Assembly: GCF_025263485.1 (NCBI RefSeq) | Contig: NZ_CP079863.1 | Location: 3,286,001-3,350,000, forward strand | Length of the DNA: 64,000 bases | DNA from: Mycobacterium sp. SMC-2 | GTDB taxonomy: Bacteria; Actinomycetota; Actinomycetes; Mycobacteriales; Mycobacteriaceae | Reading direction: 5' to 3' | Shown: one piece after another, positions 57,940-64,000 of the stretch | Layout of the letters: each line of letters starts with the position of its first letter | How positions within the stretch are numbered: the stretch's first letter is position 1 | Notes under the pieces: model-generated | Told to the model about the DNA's origin: nothing | Seen by the model: only the letters and a program-made list of their open reading frames with translations | Database searches by the model: none | Translations under genes and position numbers: made by a program

Positions 57940-58882
57940 TGTAGTGATCCCGGGGCAGCCGCAGCGACGAGCACCAGCCGACCGTCGGCGCCACAGGCGG
58001 CAGCGCGAGCATCGCGGCCCGATCCGCGGTAATCCGATCCGTCGGGGCGCAGCCCAGGGCGCGACGGGTGCGGGTGTTGGCCACGGTCAGCCAGTCAGTC
58101 ATCTGGGTGTTGAAATCCGCCGGTGAGGCGAACGCCCGGCCCGGCAGAAAGGAGCGCTCCAGATAGTCATGGGAGCGTTCGATAAGCCCTTTGGCTTCCG
58201 GGTCGGCGGGCCGGCAGACGATGACCTTGGTGGCCAGCACCCCGCGGAATGCCTGGCATTCCTTGGTCAGTTCGACCCGCCCACCCCGCCAGCGTCCGAT
58301 CGCGCCTTCACCGTCCCAAACCAGTGCTCGCGGCACCGCGCCGAGCCGGCTGATCAGTTCCCACCAGCCGGCGAACAGATCCTCGGCCCGCCGCGACGGG
58401 AGCAGCATGGCCAGCAGCCAGCGGGAGTAGGCGCTGATCATGGTCAACACCGGCAGCCGGGTCGCGGTGCGGGTTTGACCGAACCCGACCGGAATCTCGA
58501 CGTCGGGAAACCACAGATCACACTGGGCGATCTCCCCGGCCACGTAGGCCGTGCGTGAGGCCGGGTCCGGCGGCAGATAGACCGGCCGCAGCTCGGCCAC
58601 CCGCGACGAGAGCACCCGGATGGAACGCTGCCAGCCGATCCGCTCGGCGATCACCGTGGCCGGCATCGTCGGATAGACCTGAAGCAGTTCACGGATGCGT
58701 GGTTCGACTTCGTCGACGATCGAACCGCGTGGCGGCCGTTCGTACTTCGGCGGTTCATCATCAGCCAGCGCCGACTTCACGGTGTTCTTCGAGATCTTCA
58801 ACGCCCGCGCGATCACCTTGATCGGCAGGCCCTCGGCCCGGCGCAAGCGGCGGATCTCAGCCCAATCTTCCACAGACAACAT
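57940..58882 (-). pseudogene. istA: N-terminal fragment of IS-A IstA
   Basis: From ATG 58882 the protein has the IstA HTH (LPIKVIARALKISKNTVKSA) and most of the DDE core (QCDLWFPDVE, ALVWDGEGAIG, PEAKGLIERSHDYLERSFLP). The frame runs through the target repeat into IS-B and ends at 57848 with about 30 foreign residues. Its own C-terminus is at 55000-55305. Confidence 0.92.
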
Positions 58883-59092
58883 TCCCTTCTGGTCCTCCTG
58901 GCTCGACTAGAGCCAGGCCACCGGACCAGGGGGTCAATTTTCAGTTGCCGCGCCGGGGTCACAATTCACGTGCCGCGGACAAAATTGCTTTTGCCCAGCA
59001 TCGTCGGGTGCCCCGTGGGGCCGTGAGTCTTGATTTGATGAACTCCGCGCAGACCAGTTTGGGTCGACAGCAGCGTTCCCAGCGAGCGGTAA

Positions 59093-59461
59093 TCAGTGCA
59101 CGGTAACGTTCGCTTCGAAGCGACGCGCTGCTTCTCCAACGGTGTTCGGCTCGGGCCCGATTTCTTCCACTGTGATGGTGGTGGTTCCAGTCTTTAACGC
59201 CTCGAACGTCCAGACCTCGGTGCCCGGAGCGCCGATCAGGCCGCCTTGTGGGGGTACAAATTCGCAACTCTTCTGCTGCACCACGGTAGCGTCAGCGATT
59301 TGTGCGTCTGTCCAGCTGTAACCAGTGCTGCCGGGATTCGAATCTAAGCTCAGTCTCAGCACCTCGCCAATCCCCAAGGCAACGTCACTTGTGGTCGATT
59401 GCCCCTCCGTCACATGCGGAGAAAGTTCGACAATATTCGTCGTCGATCCGGGTTTGTCCAT
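59093..59461 (-). CDS. chagasin-like (I42) cysteine-protease inhibitor
   Basis: The 122-aa protein fits the I42 inhibitor fold: LSLDSNPGSTGYSW (the NPTTGY-type loop, about residues 35-48), GAPGTEVWTFEALKTGTTTI (the GxxG-x-W/F-F loop) and an all-beta pattern. I42 inhibitors block papain-like peptidases through three loops. The third (RPW-type) loop is only weakly seen near EEIGPEPN. There is no signal peptide, so it acts inside the cell unless exported unusually. AAAGGAGG lies 7 nt before ATG 59461, and a DosR-like box lies about 85 bp upstream. Confidence 0.78.
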   Translation of the reverse strand: MDKPGSTTNIVELSPHVTEGQSTTSDVALGIGEVLRLSLDSNPGSTGYSWTDAQIADATVVQQKSCEFVPPQGGLIGAPGTEVWTFEALKTGTTTITVEEIGPEPNTVGEAARRFEANVTVH

Positions 59462-59545
59462 CAGATTCCTCCTTTGTGGTCTTGACTGACAGAATGAATA
59501 CGCGTCAGCGCATGCTGGAAGACTGCGCTTAGACGCATATCACGG

Positions 59546-59562
59546 CTAGGGCCGTTGGTCCC
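59546..59562 (-). promoter_or_regulatory. DosR-like box upstream of the chagasin-like gene
   Basis: On the minus strand the sequence is GGGACCAACGGCCCTAG, matching the GGGAC-N4-G-N-CCC layout of mycobacterial DosR (DevR) dormancy boxes. Sixteen bases of it recur exactly at 62101-62116 in front of the other transcription unit of this locus, in the same orientation. Confidence 0.6.
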
Positions 59563-59839
59563 ATCCATTCGCCGCGGTTGCTGCGAGCAAGCAGCGAGGT
59601 CGATTCGACGCCGACGAAGCCGATTTTGGCAGCACGCCGTGCGACATCGCATGATCTCGGGTAGCAGGACGGTGGGATCACCTGGTGAATAGCCCTTTAA
59701 CGCAGTCGATCTCATGGGTGCGCGCATGGATCCGATCGGTATTCGATGTCATTTGGATACGTTCGTCAGCCGAGTTCTCTGTGGGGCAGCCACAGGCTCC
59801 GACTACGAATGCCGTTGGCTTTTGTGCAAAGAGAGATGT
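59563..59839. other. gap between radical SAM gene and the chagasin promoter
   Basis: Together with 59462-59545 this makes 378 bp without a supported gene. A minus-strand frame (59461-59727) covers it but overlaps the DosR-like box, is Arg/Cys-rich and runs into the inhibitor start. I see no RNA gene or clear terminator. Confidence 0.5.
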
Positions 59840-61363
59840 TCAACTTTCTTCATCTCCGCTGGAAGATGGGAAGTAAGCCGTTGTGCTGCCGCCAGCAATT
59901 CCGCGTTCCCTGAGGCCACCCCCTTGCCCTTCAGGCCACCATGATGACTCGTCAAGCGTTTTGCGAAGGCGAACCAGCGCTTGGCGGGCTTGAGCCAGAT
60001 GCCGCGCGCGGTCGATGTTGGCCTGAGCCAAATCGCAGCCGCAGTAGAGGCATTCCCCATCCACCGCATCCGAATACTGCCCGCAATCGGGACACAGTGT
60101 GAGTTTGCGCGGCACAGGTCGCTCGGAGCGATCCCGCGTGTCGGGCCGAGACCAGGGCGGCGGGACCTCAACCTGACCGGGACCGCGACCATCCGCGGGT
60201 TCGAGGATCAAAATAAATTCGCCCATGTCAAACGGCTCGCCTAGCGGTGCGCTGACCCGTTGCACCCGCTCGCGTAAACCTTGCTGCTGAAGCATGAGTG
60301 CCCGGTGGTGGCAGTACGGATTGTTGCCAGGCCGGCCCAGGAAGGAATGACCTACCCAAGTACACCCAGCCAGGCAGTCGGCCGCGTACACACACGTGCG
60401 ACAGAATCCCCAGAGATCATCCACGGTCCGGGTGCGTAAATATCGTGCCCCGTCGTGTTGCCAGAGTTGTTCGATTGGCAGTTCGCGCACATTACCGGCG
60501 GCGTAGCCGTCGCGTGGCAGCGACGGGCACGCTTTGAGCGTGCCATCCGATTCCAGACCCATGCCGTTACGACCGGCGTTGCATCCGGTCCAATGCATGC
60601 GGGCATCGCCGCCGTGTCGTAGCAGCGCCTCGTCGGGTCCGAAGTAACCCATCGTGTTTCCGGGCATGATGGCCAGGCCGCGGGGTTGACCGGCGCGGGC
60701 CAGCGTGGCCAGCCGCGGCACCAGGTCGAGCAGTTCATACGGTTGCAGCAGCAGAGCCGGGTCGTCGGCTGCCCGACCCATGGCCACGTTGATGCCGACC
60801 TGCCAGGTGGATACACCGGCTTGAATGAGCCGCTCGAACATTTCCTCCAGGCGCGGTAATGATCGCGGCGTCACGGTCGTGTTCACCGTCGTCTGCAATC
60901 CGCGTTCACGGCATAGCGTCAGAAGGCGCCACGCTGATATGGCGGATCGCGGGACGCCGCGCAGCTCGTTGTGCACATCATCGGGCCCATCGATCGATAT
61001 CCCGACGGAGCGCAGACCGGCGCCGATTGCGGCGTCGAGAACGCGTGGGTGAAGCCCAAGGCCACCGGTCTGCAGCGTGGCGAGGATTCCGTGCTCGGAG
61101 ATCGCGCGAACCACCTCGACCCAATCACGCCGCAGATACGCTTCTCCACCTATCAGCGTGATCTCCCGGGTGCCTAGCGCCGCGAGTTGACCGATCACAT
61201 CGCGGCATTCGTCTAATGTGAGCTCGCCACTGCGCTTCGCTGCCGCCCGAGAACCGCAGTGACCGCACCGCTGATTGCAGGCCAACGTCAGCTCCCACAC
61301 CACATAGACGGGACGGGCGGCCGTCCAGTCCTGCGCGCTCGGCAACCGTGTCGGTTGCGTCAC
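59840..61363 (-). CDS. radical SAM/SPASM peptide maturase, Y-X(10)-GDL type
   Basis: The 507-aa protein has the radical SAM cluster motif C29-x3-C33-x2-C36 (LACNQRCGHCGS), the TIM-barrel SAM-binding motifs (TLIGGEAYLRRD, SVGISIDGPDDVHN), and a SPASM domain with Cys in GCNAGRNGM, LKACPSL, GFCRTCVYAADCLAGC. A C-terminal extension has a zinc-ribbon (CPDCG, CLYCGCD, about residues 430-450). Enzymes of this build modify ribosomal peptides or proteins; relatives linked to Y-X(10)-GDL targets are splicease-like and remove a tyramine unit. The GTG start lies 3 nt after the target-protein stop. Confidence 0.82.
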   Translation of the reverse strand: MTQPTRLPSAQDWTAARPVYVVWELTLACNQRCGHCGSRAAAKRSGELTLDECRDVIGQLAALGTREITLIGGEAYLRRDWVEVVRAISEHGILATLQTGGLGLHPRVLDAAIGAGLRSVGISIDGPDDVHNELRGVPRSAISAWRLLTLCRERGLQTTVNTTVTPRSLPRLEEMFERLIQAGVSTWQVGINVAMGRAADDPALLLQPYELLDLVPRLATLARAGQPRGLAIMPGNTMGYFGPDEALLRHGGDARMHWTGCNAGRNGMGLESDGTLKACPSLPRDGYAAGNVRELPIEQLWQHDGARYLRTRTVDDLWGFCRTCVYAADCLAGCTWVGHSFLGRPGNNPYCHHRALMLQQQGLRERVQRVSAPLGEPFDMGEFILILEPADGRGPGQVEVPPPWSRPDTRDRSERPVPRKLTLCPDCGQYSDAVDGECLYCGCDLAQANIDRARHLAQARQALVRLRKTLDESSWWPEGQGGGLRERGIAGGSTTAYFPSSSGDEES

Positions 61364-61366
61364 CGG

Positions 61367-61993
61367 TCAGTCCTTCAGATTCGCCAGCGCATCATCGAGT
61401 TCCGCCAAGGCTGCACGCACATCGGCGACATGGCTGGCGTCGAGCCGGCGGGCTTGTCCGATCTCAGGATGCGCATCGAGCGCTTCCAACGCATTCCGGA
61501 CGACATCAGCCTCGGCTCGCATCTCGTTAATATCGCCACGCTGAGTGAGATCGCGAAGCGGCATACCATAGCGCATCTGGATCGTGCCCGCCGGATCCGC
61601 AGTGAAAAGCCGGGCATCAAAAAGTGGCACCACCGCCGTACCGTGGGCCCCACCCGCCGTCAAATACCAAAGGTTTGCTTGAGGGTACTCGATCAGATTG
61701 ACATTGTCCGTCGATGTTCCCTGAAGATCGACAACCCACAGGACTCGGTCATGGCCCTGGGGATCAAGGGCTTTCATCGCCGTCGCCGTCGCGTCCTGGC
61801 GGATAACGGCCATCTTGGTGCATTCGCCGTGGTCTCCCCATCTGTCCAGAGTGCAGGTGTTGGGGTCCAGAGTGAGCTTGCCTTTCATGTGGCCCGCCTC
61901 TGATTCGTCGAGCCGAAGCGAGATGATGTGCGCGCCAATTACTGGCGCTTGCATGTACGTGGACACCAGGTCCAATTGTCGTGATTCCCCCAT
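61367..61993 (-). CDS. Y-X(10)-GD(I) motif protein, presumed target of the radical SAM enzyme
   Basis: The 208-aa protein has a beta-rich N-terminal domain (about residues 1-135) and a helical C-terminal tail (about 157-207). Between them is R141-Y142-G143-M-P-L-R-D-L-T-Q-R-G153-D154-I155, exactly Tyr, ten residues, then Gly-Asp-Ile. In splicease systems the Tyr of an X-Tyr-Gly motif is lost as tyramine, leaving an alpha-keto-beta-amino unit; here the site would be Arg141-Tyr142-Gly143. AGAAGGAGGAG precedes the ATG. No signal peptide. Confidence 0.75.
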   Translation of the reverse strand: MGESRQLDLVSTYMQAPVIGAHIISLRLDESEAGHMKGKLTLDPNTCTLDRWGDHGECTKMAVIRQDATATAMKALDPQGHDRVLWVVDLQGTSTDNVNLIEYPQANLWYLTAGGAHGTAVVPLFDARLFTADPAGTIQMRYGMPLRDLTQRGDINEMRAEADVVRNALEALDAHPEIGQARRLDASHVADVRAALAELDDALANLKD

Positions 61994-62328
61994 GATCTCC
62001 TCCTTCTAGGTGGTAGAACCATCCGCCGCAGCATGGAGCTCCGACACAGACGTCTCGACTCACTGCACGAAGTGAGCCTCCGCGTCGGTGGACCTTGGGC
62101 CTAGGGCCGTTGGTCCTTGACTTTGGGGAGGGCGCACGCACCAGGAGGCACACGGTCTAGTGCTGGACCTGCTGCGCCTGAGGTTGCCACCTGGGTGGAC
62201 AACGAGTGGGTAGTATTCGCATATTTCCCGACCGTCTTGCGCCCACCATCGGCACGTCAAGCGGATCGCGCAGACAAATTCGCACTATGTGACTCGACGG
62301 TTGGCGGTTGGCGCGAAGTTGTCACAAC
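61994..62328. other. promoter region of the target protein-radical SAM unit
   Basis: The 335 bp between the target gene and the IS-C end hold no gene I can support. The DosR-like box at 62100-62119 and a neighbouring GGCCCAAGGTCC half-site are the only clear elements. The rest looks like ordinary intergenic DNA. Confidence 0.55.
62100..62119 (-). promoter_or_regulatory. DosR-like box upstream of the target protein-radical SAM unit
   Basis: The minus strand reads CAAGGACCAACGGCCCTAGG, a second copy of the box at 59546-59562 (16 bp identical). It lies about 107 bp before the target-protein ATG, oriented the same way relative to its gene. Confidence 0.6.
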
Positions 62329-62394
62329 TGTCGGTTCCGGTCGAAAAGTGAGCAGGTGATTCCGGTCGAAAAGTGAGCACCCTTCGATTGGAGA

Positions 62395-63621
62395 GTGATC
62401 ACTGTGGAGGATTGGGCTGAGATCCGCCGGCTGTATCGGTCGGAGAAGTTGTCGCAGGCTGCGATCGCCCGACGGCTGGGTCTGTCACGCAACACTGTGG
62501 CCAAGGCGCTGGGTTCGGATAGTCCGCCGCGCTATGAGCGGGCGCCGGTGACGACCTCGGCGTGGGCGCAGTTCGAGCCAGCCGTGCGAGCGGTGCTCAG
62601 CGCGTATCCGAGGATGCCGGCGACGGTGATCGCCGAGCGAGTGGGTTGGACGGGTGGGCACTCGTGGTTTGGGGAAAACGTTGCCCGGATTCGCCCGGAG
62701 TACGCCCCGGCTGATCCGTGCGACCGGCTGGTGCATCTGCCCGGTGAGCAGGTGCAGTGCGATCTGTGGCTGCCCGGCCGGGTGGTGCCCGACCATGCCG
62801 GAGTGCTGCGATCGTTTCCCGTATTGGTGATGGTGGCCGCCTACTCGCGGTTTATCGCCGCGATGATGATCCCGTCGCGGGTCACCGGGGATCTGCTGGG
62901 CGGCATGTGGCAGCTGCTCTCGGGGTGCATCGGCGCGGTGCCGCGAACATTGTTGTGGGACAACGAGGCCGGGATTGGTCAACGCGGTCGGCTTGCCGAC
63001 GGGGTGGCCGGGTTCTGCGGAGTCTTGGGCACCCGGCTCATCCAGGCCCGCCCCTATGATCCGGAGACCAAGGGGCTCGTCGAGCGGGTCAACGGCTATT
63101 TGAGGTCGTCGTTTCTGCCGGGTCGGCGGTTTTGCTCGCCTGCGGACTTCAACACCCAGCTCGCGCAGTGGCTGGCGCAGGTGGCCAACCCACGCCGGCA
63201 CGCTACGACCACGATGATCCCCGCCCAGGCGCTGGGCACCGATCTGCAGGCGATGGCCGCGCTGCCGCCGGTGGCCCCGGCCACCGGCACCATGATCACC
63301 ACGCGGCTGGGTCGCGACTACTACGTCAGCATCGGCGGCAACGCCTATTCGGTGCATCCCGAGGCGATCGGTCGGATGATCACCGTGTCCGTATCGCTGG
63401 ATCGGGTGATGGCCCGCTGTGGTGAGCGGGTGGTCGCTGACCACCAACGGCTCTGGGGCACCGCGGGATTGGTTGGTGATCCTGAGCATCTGGCCGCGGC
63501 GGCGATCATGCGGGAGAACTTCCGGGACCGCCCGACGGCGGGTGCTCACATGGACGTGGAGGTCCAAGTCGCCGATCTAGGGGCCTATGACGCGCTGTTT
63601 GGGACCGGGGAGGTCGCCTGA
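62395..63621 (+). CDS. istA: IS21-family transposase IstA (IS-C copy 2)
   Basis: The 408-aa product is identical to that of 47599-48825: HTH near residue 20 and the DDE core ending ERVNGYLRSSFLPG. The GTG start and 1-nt overlap with istB are the same. Confidence 0.95.
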   Translation: MITVEDWAEIRRLYRSEKLSQAAIARRLGLSRNTVAKALGSDSPPRYERAPVTTSAWAQFEPAVRAVLSAYPRMPATVIAERVGWTGGHSWFGENVARIRPEYAPADPCDRLVHLPGEQVQCDLWLPGRVVPDHAGVLRSFPVLVMVAAYSRFIAAMMIPSRVTGDLLGGMWQLLSGCIGAVPRTLLWDNEAGIGQRGRLADGVAGFCGVLGTRLIQARPYDPETKGLVERVNGYLRSSFLPGRRFCSPADFNTQLAQWLAQVANPRRHATTTMIPAQALGTDLQAMAALPPVAPATGTMITTRLGRDYYVSIGGNAYSVHPEAIGRMITVSVSLDRVMARCGERVVADHQRLWGTAGLVGDPEHLAAAAIMRENFRDRPTAGAHMDVEVQVADLGAYDALFGTGEVA

Positions 63622-64000
63622 TGGCCACCAAACGCGCTCCCGTTCCCGGGGAGGCGGACAAGCTGATCGCCCACCAATCCCGGCTGCTCAAAGCCCCGCG
63701 GATCGCCGCCCACTACGGGCGGCTGGCCGAACAAGGCCGCGCTGCGGGCTGGTCACTCGAGGACTACCTGGCTGCCGTGCTAGCCGTGGAATCCAATGCC
63801 CGGGCCGAATCTGGTGCCCGGCAACGCATCCGCTATGCGGGGTTCCCGGCGATCAAAACGATCAACGACTTCGACTTCACCGCCCAACCCCACGTCGACC
63901 GCGCACAGATCGCCCGCCTAGAAGCCGGCGGCTGGCTGGCCGAAGCCCGCAACATCGTGCTGCTAGGACCACCGGGCACCGGCAAAACACACTTGGCGAC
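63621..64000 (+). CDS. istB: IS21-family ATPase IstB (IS-C copy 2), cut by window end
   Basis: The first about 126 codons are present and match copy 1, ending within the Walker A region ([13 protein letters not shown]). The rest lies beyond the window. Confidence 0.95.
   Translation, partial: MATKRAPVPGEADKLIAHQSRLLKAPRIAAHYGRLAEQGRAAGWSLEDYLAAVLAVESNARAESGARQRIRYAGFPAIKTINDFDFTAQPHVDRAQIARLEAGGWLAEARNIVLLGPPGTGKTHLA

Larger units (their letters stand above)
54120..58960 (-). mobile_element. IS21-family element IS-A, interrupted by IS-B
   Basis: A 19-bp perfect inverted repeat CTGAAAATTGACCCCCTGG (54138-54156) and its complement (58926-58944) lies just inside both ends; the outer limits are uncertain by about 20 bp and no target duplication was found. 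IstA is split by a 2634-bp second element; without that insert and its target repeat IS-A would be about 2.2 kb, the usual size. The istB gene is intact. Confidence 0.85.
62329..64000 (+). mobile_element. IS21-family element (IS-C), copy 2, right end outside window
   Basis: Starts with the same TGTCGGTTCCGGTCGAAAAG end as copy 1 and encodes the same IstA without any change, followed by istB. It lies in the opposite orientation to copy 1. The right end and target duplication are outside the window. Confidence 0.93.

Noticed and set aside
59461..59727. 88-codon minus-strand frame upstream of the chagasin-like gene
   Set aside because: It covers the DosR-like box and the inhibitor's ribosome site, has no ribosome site of its own and is Arg/Cys-rich like random high-GC sequence.

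Overview
The window is high-GC DNA from a slow-growing Mycobacterium, most like the M. avium complex. The evidence is the gene order, the frequent GTG starts, the 4-nt ATGA/GTGA gene overlaps and mycobacteria-specific families (LprJ/DUF732, SteA, MctB/SteB, WhiB, EspC/WXG-type ESX proteins). These identifications come from reading the sequence and from remembered families; no database search was run.

Positions 1-28,750 are conserved chromosome, collinear with the M. tuberculosis Rv1683-Rv1719 block. It holds the end of an acyl-CoA synthetase-like gene, a TetR/ABC exporter cluster, an ammonium channel, mpg, a BASS transporter and tyrS. An lprJ-TPR-HAD phosphatase-tlyA-nadK-recN-steA-mctB-pyrG-Nudix-xerD run follows, then a segregation/translation operon (parA-like, scpA, scpB, rluB, cmk, der) and an SDR/cyclase/IclR operon. 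A perfect three-copy 60-bp tandem repeat sits in frame between rluB and cmk.

Positions 28,776-49,746 are a tRNA-Pro(GGG) gene and a roughly 20.9-kb integrative element bounded by a 45-bp direct repeat of the tRNA 3' half. The left half is phage-like: integrase, opposing DNA-binding protein, excisionase, a replication-type gene with iteron-like repeats, WhiB and small ORFs. The middle has a toxin-antitoxin pair and a 1598-aa tape-measure protein with an NlpC/P60-like domain. No terminase, portal or major capsid gene is visible, so it is either a decayed prophage or a phage satellite. The right half has two exported or membrane proteins and a four-gene, 4-nt-overlap operon ending in two tyrosine recombinases, interrupted by an IS21-family element with a 6-bp target duplication.

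Positions 49,747-64,000 are further accessory DNA. They contain an EspC-like/WXG-like ESX substrate pair, two tandem 54-aa Cys/His-rich proteins on the minus strand, and an IS21-family element (IS-A) whose istA is split by a second IS21-family element (IS-B, 2634 bp, 7-bp target duplication). A small locus follows: a 208-aa protein carrying a Tyr-X10-Gly-Asp-Ile motif, a radical SAM/SPASM enzyme 3 nt downstream, and a chagasin-like (I42) cysteine-protease inhibitor. The 208-aa gene and the inhibitor gene each have the same 16-bp DosR-like box upstream. I infer a dormancy-regulated, splicease-type modified-protein system linked to protease inhibition; this is the most interesting content of the window. 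A second identical copy of the first IS21-family element (IS-C) runs off the right edge.
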